From NCBI GenBank assembly GCA_016195985.1, contig JACPYP010000003.1:1-64000 (forward strand): DNA of 64,000 bases, given 5' to 3'. Below, one piece after another: positions 19,366 to 28,999 of this stretch; position 1 is the stretch's first letter, and every line of letters starts with the position of its first letter. A model generated the notes under the pieces. The model was not told the origin of the DNA. It saw only the letters and a program-made list of their open reading frames with translations, and ran no database searches. The translations under genes and the position numbers were made by a program. The DNA is from Acidobacteriota bacterium (GTDB taxonomy: Bacteria; Acidobacteriota; Holophagae; Holophagales; Holophagaceae).

Positions 19366-22300
19366 ATGGCGCGCCACCCCGACCTCCCCAATGACGAGCT
19401 GGGATTCAGGGACCTGGTCTCCTTCCATGCGCTGCGGCGCTGGCGTCTCGTGGCTGCGGGTTGTGCCGGGCTGTCAGTCCTTTCCGTGCTCTCCTGGTTC
19501 CTCATCACCCGGCGGGAGGATCCCAGGGTGGACATGCCACTCCTCAACGTGGCAGTCGCCTATCCTGGCGCGAGCCCGGAGGATGTCGAGACCCAGGTGG
19601 TGAAGCCCCTGGAAGAAGTGATCTACGGCATGGACCGGATCAAGCACGTGGATTCCACCGCCCAAAGCAACGCGGCCAGCTTCCACGTGGAGTTCGAAGA
19701 GGGCGTGGACATGGATGTCATGGCCGAGAAGGTGCGCGGCAGGATCCAGGGTAAAAAGGCAGACCTTCCTGCGGAAGTGAAGGATCCCGAAGTCCAGGTC
19801 GAGAGTACGAGCCTGACTCCCCAGATGCTGGTGGCCGTGACGGGAAACGCTTCGGACTCGACCTTGACCGCAGAAGCCAAGCGGTTGAAGGCAGAGCTGC
19901 TGGCGCTGCCGGGGGTTTCGGGCATCGACCTGGCGGGCGACCTGAAGCCTGCCATCCGGGTGGGCCTGGATCCTGTCCGGCTCGCGGCCCTCGGTCTTTC
20001 GGCCGGACAGATCGCCCTGGCCATTCAGCGCGCCAACGCGCGGATCCCGGGGGGCGAGTTCCGGATGGGCGACACCAGCACGCTGCTGCAGATGGATCAA
20101 GCCTTTCGGGATGCCGCAAGCGTGCAAAGGGTTCCGGTAGCGACCTCCAAGGATGCCCAGGGCGGCAGCCGAACCCTGCTCCTCGGAAGCATCGCGGACA
20201 TCGCCGACTCCACCTTGAATCCTAAAACCCGCTTCCTCGCTGAAGGCAAGCCAGGGGTGGCGCTGCTTCTCCGCTTCCGGGCCCAGGCCGATGCCGTGGC
20301 GGTCGGCAAAACGGTGCGGGCGCGGCTGCGGGCCCTGGAACCCTCCGTTCCCAAGGGGCTCTCCCTCTCCATCGTCCACGACCAACCTAAAATCATTACG
20401 AAGGCGGTCGATGGTTTCGCCAGAAGCCTTCTGGAAGGCATCCTCCTGGTCATGGGTGTTGTCACCCTGGGCTTGGGTTGGCGGCCGGCCCTCGTGGTTT
20501 CAGGCGTGATCCCCCTGGCGGCGGGAGGCGCCGTGCTCGGGCTGCTCCTTCTCGGATTCAGCCTCGAGATGATCTCCCTCGCGGGGCTCACCATGGCCCT
20601 GGGCCTATTGGTGGACGACGCGGTCGTGGTGACCGAGAGCATCCAGCTCATGCGCGACAAGGGACTAAGCCCTGCCCGCGCCGCGGTGCTGGGCACGGCG
20701 CGGGTCTTCCGAGCCAACAACGGAACCACGCTGGTGGCCTTTGTCTCCTTCCTTCCCCTCTTCTTCATGGGCGGCGTCATCGGACAGTTCATCCGGGGCC
20801 TTCCCGCAGCCGTCATGATCGCCCTGGCCGCCTCTCTGGCCGTGGCACAACTGGCGACACCGTGGTTCTCCACCCTCCTGCTCCGGAAGCAGGAGGGCGG
20901 CGGAGAAGTATCCAATGAAGCCCCCTTTGACCGGTCGGAGGACACCTATGATCGCGGGTTCAGAGAGAGCAGCCCAGCCATCGCCATCTTGCACCGGTGC
21001 TACGGAAGGCTGATGCCGTGGGTCATCGCCAATCCAGGCCGCGTGGCCGCGGCTTTCTCAGGGCTCCTGGCCCTGTCCCTTTTCCTCTTCCCCGTCATCG
21101 GTCTCCAGTTTTTCCCCAAATCGGACGACAAGCCCTTTCTCTTCGTCTCAGTGGAGACGGCCAAGGGCACGCATCTCGACACGACCACGCGGAAACTCCA
21201 GGAGGTCATGGAAACCCTGAGGAAGGATAAAGCCGTGGAAATGGCTTCTGCCGTCGCAGGCGGCGGTTACCCCGGGGTGGCGGGGGATCGCGGCCGAGCC
21301 GGAGAGGGTATGAATGTAGGAGACATCATGCTCAACCTCCGGGAGGGCGAGGATCCAGCAGCGGCAGCGATCCGCCTGCGCCGAAGCCTGTCCGACGTGC
21401 TGGCCGCGAAGTGGTCTGTGGACGAGATCTGGATGGGCCCTCCCGTGACCAGTCCGATAGTGGTGAGAATCCACGGAGAGGACTACAACCAGCTCCGGTC
21501 GCGGGCCGAAGAGGTGAAGAGCCGGCTCCGGGCGATCCCGGGCGCCGTGAACCTCCAGGACACCCTGACGGACAGCATTCCGATCACCCAAGTGAAGCTG
21601 GACACCGACCGGGCGTTGCGGCGCGGCGTGAATCCTGAGACGGCGGGACAGACCCTTCGCTGGCTCCATGGAGAAGATAAAATCACGGAGTTCCGGCGCG
21701 GCGACGACCTCGTCCATGTGGTACTGGAGGCCCAGCCCGATGCTGGCCGCCCCTTGGGCAGCCTGGAGGACACACCCATCCCAAGCACCCAGGGGCCCCT
21801 GGTGCCGTTGAAGGAGGCTGGAACCATCTCTCCGATTTTTGGTTATGCGAAGCTCAGCCGGAGGGATGGACGGCGCATCGTGGAGGTCAGCGCGGATGTG
21901 GAGGGCGGCGTCCTTCCGGCCACGGTCCTGGCCCAGCTGGATCCCTGGATGGCGGCCAGAAACTGGGAGCCGGGGTACGGCTACTTCTACGCCGGAGAAC
22001 AAGAGGAAGTGGGAAAAAGCTTCACGAACCTTGGCCTGGCAGCCTGCGGCGCGCTGGTCTTCATCGCCGCGTTGCTGCTCTTCCTCTTCAATGACTTCGT
22101 GTTGGCAGGCCTCGTGGTCGCGCTGGTCCCCTTCGTGCTCATTGGCGCCCTGACCGGCCTTGCCCTGACCCGCAACCCATTCGGCTTTATGGCCTTTCTC
22201 GGACTCATCGCCCTCGTCGGCGTGTATGTGAACCACAAGATCTACTTCGTCGACCGTTTTCAAGAACTGCGGAATCGCGGCATCCCCCTTGAGACCGCCC

Positions 22301-22530
22301 TCCTGAGCGCCGGGCAGGATCGCTTGCGGCCCGTGATCCTGACCGCTCTTACCGCTGTGCTGGGGCTGTTGCCCCTGACCCTCCGGGGCGGCCCCATGTG
22401 GAGCGCGTTCGGGTGGGTGAACATCTTCGGTTTGATGACATCCATCCCGCTGTCGCTCATCCTGCTTCCGGCATTCATTGTTCTGGTGAACCGTCTCCGG
22501 AAGCGTCCATGCAATGCCCTTAACGTGTAA
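19366..22530 (+). CDS. RND transporter permease (AcrB/HAE1-type)
   Basis: 1054 aa; NVAVAYPGASPEDVETQVVKPLEE, GLLVDDAVVVTESIQ, NNGTTLVAFVSFLPLFFMGG, late TM bundle LALTRNPFGFMAFLGLIALVGVYVNHKIYFVD. Confidence 0.93.
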   Translation: MARHPDLPNDELGFRDLVSFHALRRWRLVAAGCAGLSVLSVLSWFLITRREDPRVDMPLLNVAVAYPGASPEDVETQVVKPLEEVIYGMDRIKHVDSTAQSNAASFHVEFEEGVDMDVMAEKVRGRIQGKKADLPAEVKDPEVQVESTSLTPQMLVAVTGNASDSTLTAEAKRLKAELLALPGVSGIDLAGDLKPAIRVGLDPVRLAALGLSAGQIALAIQRANARIPGGEFRMGDTSTLLQMDQAFRDAASVQRVPVATSKDAQGGSRTLLLGSIADIADSTLNPKTRFLAEGKPGVALLLRFRAQADAVAVGKTVRARLRALEPSVPKGLSLSIVHDQPKIITKAVDGFARSLLEGILLVMGVVTLGLGWRPALVVSGVIPLAAGGAVLGLLLLGFSLEMISLAGLTMALGLLVDDAVVVTESIQLMRDKGLSPARAAVLGTARVFRANNGTTLVAFVSFLPLFFMGGVIGQFIRGLPAAVMIALAASLAVAQLATPWFSTLLLRKQEGGGEVSNEAPFDRSEDTYDRGFRESSPAIAILHRCYGRLMPWVIANPGRVAAAFSGLLALSLFLFPVIGLQFFPKSDDKPFLFVSVETAKGTHLDTTTRKLQEVMETLRKDKAVEMASAVAGGGYPGVAGDRGRAGEGMNVGDIMLNLREGEDPAAAAIRLRRSLSDVLAAKWSVDEIWMGPPVTSPIVVRIHGEDYNQLRSRAEEVKSRLRAIPGAVNLQDTLTDSIPITQVKLDTDRALRRGVNPETAGQTLRWLHGEDKITEFRRGDDLVHVVLEAQPDAGRPLGSLEDTPIPSTQGPLVPLKEAGTISPIFGYAKLSRRDGRRIVEVSADVEGGVLPATVLAQLDPWMAARNWEPGYGYFYAGEQEEVGKSFTNLGLAACGALVFIAALLLFLFNDFVLAGLVVALVPFVLIGALTGLALTRNPFGFMAFLGLIALVGVYVNHKIYFVDRFQELRNRGIPLETALLSAGQDRLRPVILTALTAVLGLLPLTLRGGPMWSAFGWVNIFGLMTSIPLSLILLPAFIVLVNRLRKRPCNALNV

Positions 22531-22545
22531 ACTGCCGGAAACGTC

Positions 22546-23640
22546 ATGCGACGCCCAGAACTCCTCCGGGCCTTCAAGGCCCGCTTCCTCCCAGACCGCT
22601 GGCCCGGAATCATCGCCTTCTGCATGCTGATCGCCGCGTGGCGGTACCTGGAAGGCGAGTCCTTCCTCGATCAAAGCCTGGCCCACTATGCCTACATCGG
22701 CCTGGGCCTGGCCTATGCATACGGCGTTTCCCCGATTCCGTGGCAGTGGACAAACGACCGCCGCCCCATGGCCCCCTTCCTCAGAGGGCTGATTCAGGCC
22801 GTGCTGTGGAACGGCTTCCTGCTGGCTCTCCCAGTGCTCGTTCTTCTCGCCCTCGGCAAGGTCATGGCACTGGTAGACAAAGACCAGTTGGCCAGGCTTG
22901 CCCGTCCTGGACATGCGGCGTCCTGGGAGATCGCGCTTCTCACCTCCCTGAGCCACATTTTCTGGATCGCCTGCGCGGCAGGCTGGTCGATTGCGCGTGA
23001 GGAGGCCCGCCGATTCGCCGTGAAGGAAGCCGATGAGATTCGTCACAGCCTCGAAACGGCCACACGCCAGGCCCAGATTCAGGCCCTTCAAGCCCAGCTG
23101 GATCCCCATGTGCTGTACAACGCTCTCAGCGGCGTCACCGAACTGATCCATGAGGCCCCGGCCAAGGCCGAGTCGGCCATCATCCATCTCTCCAACCTCT
23201 ACCGGCGGTTGACGGACCAAGGCAGGCGGGACCGTGTACCGATGAGCGAGGAGCGGCTCATCATCGAGGACTACCTTGCCGTGGAGCAAGTGCGGCTTGG
23301 CTCACGGCTCCGCGTCACCTGGGATTGGCCCGATGAAGTGGACACCCACCTCGTCCCCCCTCTGCTCATTCAACCCTTGGTAGAGAATGCCATCAAGCAC
23401 GGGCTTGCCTCTGAGGATGCGGGGGGAACCCTTTTGATCTCGGCGAGAGCGAAGGGAAGCGATCTCCTGGACATCCTCGTCGCCAACAGCGGTCGTCCTT
23501 TAGCTGCCGGATGGCAGGAAGGCACGGGCCTGAGCAACTTGCGAGCCCGATTGGCTCTGCTGGGCGGGGGATCCTCCTTCTCGCTCCGGAGAGAAGATGG
23601 CCTAACGCTGGCCGGAATCCGCGTAAAGGGGACGAGATGA
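22546..23640 (+). CDS. LytS/YehU-like sensor histidine kinase (His_kinase family)
   Basis: IQALQAQLDPHVLYNALSGVTELIHEAP..IIHLSNLYRRL; PPLLIQPLVENAIKHGL; GTGLSNLRARLALLGG. Confidence 0.9.
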   Translation: MRRPELLRAFKARFLPDRWPGIIAFCMLIAAWRYLEGESFLDQSLAHYAYIGLGLAYAYGVSPIPWQWTNDRRPMAPFLRGLIQAVLWNGFLLALPVLVLLALGKVMALVDKDQLARLARPGHAASWEIALLTSLSHIFWIACAAGWSIAREEARRFAVKEADEIRHSLETATRQAQIQALQAQLDPHVLYNALSGVTELIHEAPAKAESAIIHLSNLYRRLTDQGRRDRVPMSEERLIIEDYLAVEQVRLGSRLRVTWDWPDEVDTHLVPPLLIQPLVENAIKHGLASEDAGGTLLISARAKGSDLLDILVANSGRPLAAGWQEGTGLSNLRARLALLGGGSSFSLRREDGLTLAGIRVKGTR

Positions 23641-24380
23641 ACGAGGGACCTCTGAGGGTGGCCCTTGCCGAGGACGAACCGCCGAATCTGAGGCGGCTGG
23701 CCCGGCTTCTCAAAGAGGCTGGATGCGACGTGGTGGCCACCTTCACGTCCGGACATGCCGTGCTGAAGTGGGTGCAAGCGAGGCCCGACATCGACGCCCT
23801 CTTTTTGGATATCCGCATGCCCGGCCCCAGTGGCCTCGATGTCCTCCGGTCCCTCCCCGATCCCATCCCCGTCGTTTTCGTCACAGCTTTTTCGAACCAC
23901 GCGGTCGAGGCGTTTGAAGGCGAGGCATTGGATTATCTGCTGAAGCCCGTCACCTCTGAACGATTGGAGAGATGCCTCGCGCGCCTGCGGAGGCGCATGA
24001 TCGACTCCGCGCCGACACCCGCCTCTCCCTCCATCGCCGCCGCGCACCGCCCGAACCGCTACCCCGTGAAGGCCGGGGAGGGCCTGGTTTTCTTGGACCT
24101 GACGAAGACCACTCATTTCGAGGTAGAGGACGAGGTGGTTTTCGCCCACGCGGGCGGCCGCTTCGAAACCGGTTGGAAATCCCTTTCCGAAGTGGAGGGA
24201 GCCTTCCCCGAAGCGGGGCTGCTGCGCATCCACCGCCACCTGCTGATCCGCCCTGAGATCGTGGTGGGCGTCCGTCCCTGCTGGGGGGCACGGCTCAAGG
24301 TCACTCTTCCGGGTGGAATAGAACTGGAATCGAGCCGCGGCGGGGCCACGAAGCTAAAGGACTATTTGGGAGTCGGGTAA
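23637..24380 (+). CDS. LytTR-family response regulator
   Basis: Receiver (ALAEDEPPNLRRLARLLKEAG..ALFLDIRMPGPSGLDVL..FVTAFSNHAVEAFEGEALDYLLKPV) plus LytTR DNA-binding region; ATGA overlap with kinase. Confidence 0.92.
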   Translation: MNEGPLRVALAEDEPPNLRRLARLLKEAGCDVVATFTSGHAVLKWVQARPDIDALFLDIRMPGPSGLDVLRSLPDPIPVVFVTAFSNHAVEAFEGEALDYLLKPVTSERLERCLARLRRRMIDSAPTPASPSIAAAHRPNRYPVKAGEGLVFLDLTKTTHFEVEDEVVFAHAGGRFETGWKSLSEVEGAFPEAGLLRIHRHLLIRPEIVVGVRPCWGARLKVTLPGGIELESSRGGATKLKDYLGVG

Positions 24381-24786
24381 TTCAGAATTCAGCCCCAGTC
24401 GGTGTTCAAGCCCTCCCGCGAGCGGAAGAATGGACCATCCCGCCCCCAGTTGATCTGGGAGGCCCCGTACCTGAGTCAGCATCAGCGCGACGGGCAGACC
24501 CGAGTCAAATATGAACCGGCAAGAAGGGTCGCCCCAAATGACCATAAATCCATCAAGAAAACACGCCGAAACCATCCGAATCGATAAGGAGTTCGATCAG
24601 TTTCTCGAACGAGAGTCATAATGCTTCTAGAATCCCCCCACGGTCCAAGCAGGTGTCCGACCCGGCCCTAATCGCAAACAACTGGATCCCTGCTTCTGGG
24701 CAGTTCCGCCTTCCCTTCTCGCCAACCGCTTCAGGCACGACTGGACCGCTTGGCTTCCCCCTTAGGCATCTCCTCTGGAGTCCGAC

Positions 24787-25260
24787 ATGAGCGTAAACCC
24801 AGTTCCTGATACCTACAGCAGCGCAACGCCCTACCTCATCGTGTCCGACGCGAATGCTGCCATCGAATTTTATAAAACCGTCTTCCATGCCATCGAACTG
24901 GTGCGCCTCACCTCAACTGACGGAAAAATCGCACATGCCGAGATCCAATTCGGCCGTGTTCGAATCATGCTCGCTGATGAATTCCCCGACATGGGGTACA
25001 GAAGCCCTACCACCATCGGCGGCTCGGCTGTTTCCATTCTCGTGTACGTCGAGAATGTTGATGCCGTCTACGACCGGGCCGTTCATGCTGGTTCAAAAGC
25101 CACGATGCCCGTTAGTGATCAGTTTGACGGTGACCGTCGCGGCACGATTATCGATCCGTTCGGCCATGTCTGGCTTCTTGCCAGCCGCTGTGAAGACATT
25201 ACCAATGAAGAACTGCAAACGCGTTTCGAGAAACTGATGCAAGAGGGCGGAGACGCCTAG
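24787..25260 (+). CDS. VOC/glyoxalase-fold (PhnB-like) protein
   Basis: TPYLIVSDANAAIEFYKTVFHAIELVRL...DPFGHVWLLAS. Confidence 0.85.
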   Translation: MSVNPVPDTYSSATPYLIVSDANAAIEFYKTVFHAIELVRLTSTDGKIAHAEIQFGRVRIMLADEFPDMGYRSPTTIGGSAVSILVYVENVDAVYDRAVHAGSKATMPVSDQFDGDRRGTIIDPFGHVWLLASRCEDITNEELQTRFEKLMQEGGDA

Positions 25261-25366
25261 CACGGCCTTCATTCAGCCTCCCTTGTTCCGCCAATTCGAT
25301 CCGCCGCAGGGAAGCCTGTTGGCTTCTCACGCCATTGCTTCTGCCCATTCATAAGAAAGGATTGAG

Positions 25367-25966
25367 ATGTCAGATCAAGCCATTCCCGAACCGCGCCAAG
25401 AGGCCGCCGCCGGCTTGGAGGCTTCCCAGGCCCAGGTCGAAGCGATACACCAAAAGATTCTCAAACAGAAATCCCACTCCAACGGGTCGGGCTGGTTCTA
25501 TTGGATCGCGGCGCTTTCGTTGATGACTTCCGTGGTCAGTCTGGCGGGCGGCCACTGGTCCTTTCTCGCTGGTCTTGGAATCACGCAGGTATTCGACGGG
25601 TTTTCCATCGGCCTCATGAAGTCAGGCGCTGGATCGTGGGTAAAGGGCCTCAGCTTCTTCCTGGACCTCCTTGCGGCCTCAACCTTCGTCTTCATCGGCA
25701 TTTTCGCCAAGAAAGGCTCGAAGGGCGCCTACATCACCGGAATGATCCTCTACGGGCTGGACACGCTCATTCTGCTCGGCTTCCAAGAGTGGCTCGGGGC
25801 AGGCTTTCATGCCTTTGCCCTATTCCAGATTGGATCCGGCTTTTCTGCGCTCAAGTGGCTGAATGGACCATCGAGCCCAGGCATTCATGCAACACAGGCA
25901 TCGCCTGTGCCATTGGCCCCGCAAGGGCATGGAAGCGCAACCCTCCCGGAGATCGAACCGTCCTAG
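25367..25966 (+). CDS. hypothetical multi-pass membrane protein
   Basis: 199 aa; hydrophobic segments LMTSVVSLAGGHWSFLAGLGITQVF, FFLDLLAASTFVFIGIFAKKG. Confidence 0.65.
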   Translation: MSDQAIPEPRQEAAAGLEASQAQVEAIHQKILKQKSHSNGSGWFYWIAALSLMTSVVSLAGGHWSFLAGLGITQVFDGFSIGLMKSGAGSWVKGLSFFLDLLAASTFVFIGIFAKKGSKGAYITGMILYGLDTLILLGFQEWLGAGFHAFALFQIGSGFSALKWLNGPSSPGIHATQASPVPLAPQGHGSATLPEIEPS

Positions 25967-26026
25967 CCTCCGCCCGCGCAGAAGGTGCCGGATCGCGCCC
26001 TTCGCCAGCCTTTTTTGGGAGCCCGC

Positions 26027-26419
26027 ATGCCCCAGGCAGTCAAAGAGATCGGTCAAATCGCCATCACCGTGAGCGACGTCGCAGTCGCGCTCTCCTTCTA
26101 TCGGGATGTGCTCGGGCTTCGATTCCTCTTCGCCGCGGGCTCCCATTTGGCCTTCCTCACGGATGGTTCACTGCGAATCATGCTTTCGACGCCGCAAGGG
26201 GCGGGGGGGGGGTGGGGGTGAATTCGGTCCCGTATTTCTAAGCCGAGGGCATCGAGGCGGCCTACGACGACATCATCAGCCGCGGCGCGCGCCCCGAGCG
26301 GTCCCCTCAAATGGCCGCCAAGATGGCCGACCACGATTTGTGGATCGGATTTCTTCTCGACCCCGACGGCAACCTGATCGGTCTGATGGAGGAAAAGCCG
26401 GGTGGCCATGAGGCCTAGC
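26027..26419 (+). pseudogene. VOC/glyoxalase family protein disrupted by G10-tract frameshift and an in-frame stop
   Basis: MPQAVKEIGQIAITVSDVAVALSFYRDVLGLRFLFAAGSHLAFLTDGSLRIMLSTPQG...(G10TG5)...NSVPYF*AEGIEAAYDDIISRGARPERSPQMAAKMADHDLWIGFLLDPDGNLIGLMEEKPGGHEA*. Confidence 0.8.
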
Positions 26420-26539
26420 CTCTCTCCGGGCCTCGCCGCCATGAAGGGCGATTCACCGGGAATTCCCTCCACCGGAACGCCTTACCTATACTGTTGGAGG
26501 CAACGCCTTCCAGGGGCGCCAGCCTCTTTGGGCCAAACC

Positions 26540-26929
26540 ATGAATCCAAACAAAGTCGAAAGAAGCCGGGTGCGGCAGTTGACCGATCTTCCGAATGTGG
26601 GAAAGGCCTGCGCGGCCGACCTGCTGCTTCTTGGGATACACGAACCGGAACAGCTTGTGGGCCGATCTCCTTTTGAGATGTATGAATCGCTTTGTTCGAT
26701 CACCGGCCTCTACCAGGATCCGTGCGTCATCGATGTCTTCATTTCCATCACGCGGTTCATGGCCGGTGAAGCGCCACGCCCGTGGTGGGACTACACGGAG
26801 GAACGCAAACTCGCGGTCGCAGCAGGCCCGACCAAAGCTGTCACAATAAAAGAGTATTCCCATCAGGATCTAGAGGCTGGTCTATCCTTCCGTTCCGGCG
26901 GCCCCTGGCGCAAACGCCAGCCCCGCTGA
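26540..26929 (+). CDS. Cdd1-like (pathogenicity locus) helix-hairpin-helix protein
   Basis: MNPNKVERSRVRQLTDLPNVGKACAADLLLLGIHEPEQLVGRSPFEMYESLCSITGLYQDPCVIDVFISITRFMAGEAPRPWWDYTEERK. Confidence 0.8.
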   Translation: MNPNKVERSRVRQLTDLPNVGKACAADLLLLGIHEPEQLVGRSPFEMYESLCSITGLYQDPCVIDVFISITRFMAGEAPRPWWDYTEERKLAVAAGPTKAVTIKEYSHQDLEAGLSFRSGGPWRKRQPR

Positions 26930-26951
26930 GCACCACTCGCCAGGGGGCCCC

Positions 26952-27488
26952 ATGCGCATCGCGAAAACCCTGTTCCCAGTCGCGCTCTTGATGCCTGCAG
27001 CAGTTGCATCTGCCCAAGGCACCCAGGGCATCAAGGCCCCGAACGTGGTCCCCATCTCCGAGGACTTGGTCACGGCCGGTCAACCGGACGCGGAATCGCT
27101 CGCAGCGCTTTCCAAGTTCGGTTTCAAGGCGGTCATCTATCTCGCGCCGCCCACGGTCCGGGATGCGGTCGCCAGCGAACCCGAGATCATCCGGAATCAA
27201 GGCCTGGCGTTCGTCAACATTCCCATTCAATGGACCAAGCCGACGGAGGCCGACTTCCATGCATTCGTCGAGGCCATGAGGCGCTTCCAGGGCCAAAAGG
27301 TGCTGGTCCATTGCCAAGCGAACATGAGAGCTTCGGCCATGACGTTCCTGTACCGGGTGATCGCCTCCAAGGAAGACCCTGCCCGGGCCTACGATTCCGT
27401 CCTGAAGGTCTGGACGCCGAAGGATCAATGGAAGGCATTCATGAATGCCCAACTCCAAAAGGCCAAGGTGCCATTCGAGGTCAAGTAG
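26952..27488 (+). CDS. secreted dual-specificity/tyrosine phosphatase-like protein (DUF442-like)
   Basis: Signal peptide; HCQANMRASA (HCX5R-like) active-site motif; SEDLVTAGQPDAESLAALSKFGFKAVIYLAPP. Confidence 0.8.
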   Translation: MRIAKTLFPVALLMPAAVASAQGTQGIKAPNVVPISEDLVTAGQPDAESLAALSKFGFKAVIYLAPPTVRDAVASEPEIIRNQGLAFVNIPIQWTKPTEADFHAFVEAMRRFQGQKVLVHCQANMRASAMTFLYRVIASKEDPARAYDSVLKVWTPKDQWKAFMNAQLQKAKVPFEVK

Positions 27489-27543
27489 GACTCCACCTTC
27501 ACCCATGGGCCCAGATATTGCTCCCGGGCGAGGGGGAGGTTCC

Positions 27544-27888
27544 ATGAAACGAACGGCGCTTGCACCCATCGCGCTCATCGCACTGCTTTACAGCGTCTCC
27601 ACCGCTGGGAATGCACTGGCGGCAGTCCTTTCAACAACCCGCTCCAGTGGCGATTCGCCACTGGACGCTGCAAAAAAGCGCCGGGATGAGCAACGAAGGC
27701 GCGCAGCCGACAAGGAAGCCGCGGACCGCAAAAAGCGAAGACGAGAGGCCGAGGAAGATTCGACACGGCGGAAGCGGAAAAAGAGGATCGAGCAGCAGGA
27801 TCAATCCCCCCTTCCTGAGGCCCCGGGCGGTCCGAGTCCCGGAGCCCCTGTCCCACCACCCACCGAACCCCCGGCGGCACGAGGCTAA
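27544..27888 (+). CDS. small exported Lys/Arg-rich, Pro-tailed protein, hypothetical
   Basis: MKRTALAPIALIALLYSVSTAGNALAAV signal, then KKRRDEQRRRAADKEAADRKKRRREAEEDSTRRKRKKR. Confidence 0.5.
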   Translation: MKRTALAPIALIALLYSVSTAGNALAAVLSTTRSSGDSPLDAAKKRRDEQRRRAADKEAADRKKRRREAEEDSTRRKRKKRIEQQDQSPLPEAPGGPSPGAPVPPPTEPPAARG

Positions 27889-28077
27889 GCCCCACTCCCC
27901 GGCGTTCCGCCTTATCTTCTCCGCCAACCATCCCGCCATGGCGTTGACGGCTCGTGAGAAGGCAAGAAAATCCATCGACCACCTGGTCCACTCACCTTGC
28001 ATGATGTGTCATCTTGACTCACGCCACTCAGGGTCTATTCTGCTTCCGTAATGGGCTCAGTTTTAATAGGAGATTCA

Positions 28078-28632
28078 ATGCCAAGCCCCACGCAGGTTAC
28101 ACGCATTGCATCGCTCTTCTTTTCCATCACACAGATGGGCCTGTCTCAAGAAATTGCTTCCACCAAAAGCATTGATGCCTTTTTGTACACCCGATCAGAT
28201 GCTCATATCATTAGCCAATTCGTTAAGGGTGCCAAAATCAACACACAGCCATTAACTGTGAATGATTTCGAGAAATCGCCCCAGGGCCAATTCAACATAA
28301 AAATCCGCGGCCCTGTTCGTGAAGCGTATCAGCAGTTCAAGTCAATGTACCAAGCTGGGGATGAGATTCACAGCTGGGAAGACCACAATCAGACCATTCC
28401 AGTCCCATCATCGCTTCTCGGTCATCAATACAATAAAGCCCATGATATTCCACGGGAAAATCCGGTATCAGCCCAGCGCGCCCAACCTGTCTCACTGTAC
28501 GTCACCCACCCGGATGCGGGCCCTTCGGCGAATCGAGTAAGCAGGGAATCAGAATACATTCCATCTGGCATATGTATCATGAGGGATAATCAGGTTTATG
28601 CAGTTCTTATTGTCAGCTTAAGACTAAAGTAA
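28078..28632 (+). CDS. orphan hypothetical protein in locally AT-richer DNA
   Basis: ORF 28051..28632, no recognised family. Confidence 0.45.
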   Translation: MPSPTQVTRIASLFFSITQMGLSQEIASTKSIDAFLYTRSDAHIISQFVKGAKINTQPLTVNDFEKSPQGQFNIKIRGPVREAYQQFKSMYQAGDEIHSWEDHNQTIPVPSSLLGHQYNKAHDIPRENPVSAQRAQPVSLYVTHPDAGPSANRVSRESEYIPSGICIMRDNQVYAVLIVSLRLK

Positions 28633-28999
28633 CCGTTGTTTGTCATATATGATTTGTTGAAATTAGGCTGGTGCCAACTTGATTCATCAAGGGCCTGAAT
28701 GGGTGATGTCTGAATCACGCACCCAAATCAACCTGCTCCGCCCGCCCGCAGCCGCCGGACCTGTACCCATTCGGCAATCCGATGGCCGGATTCCCTCGGC
28801 AGTGGGGCAGGTAGGGATTCCCAGGCAAAGCCAAGCCGATCAGTGAGCCGCTCAAGGCGACGAAACGGCGAGACTGGATGTTGGTCGTGATTCGAATCAC
28901 TGGGTGACAGCTCCCGCTCCGATCTCCGCTTCATCATTCAGGCGGCTCCGAACGCAGAATCGGCTGAAATGCGGATGAATCCCGGAGCAGCTGCCGCGT

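Noticed and set aside
21148-23289. 713-aa minus-strand ORF antisense to RND permease and LytS kinase
   Set aside because: Mirror ORF crossing two well-supported genes.
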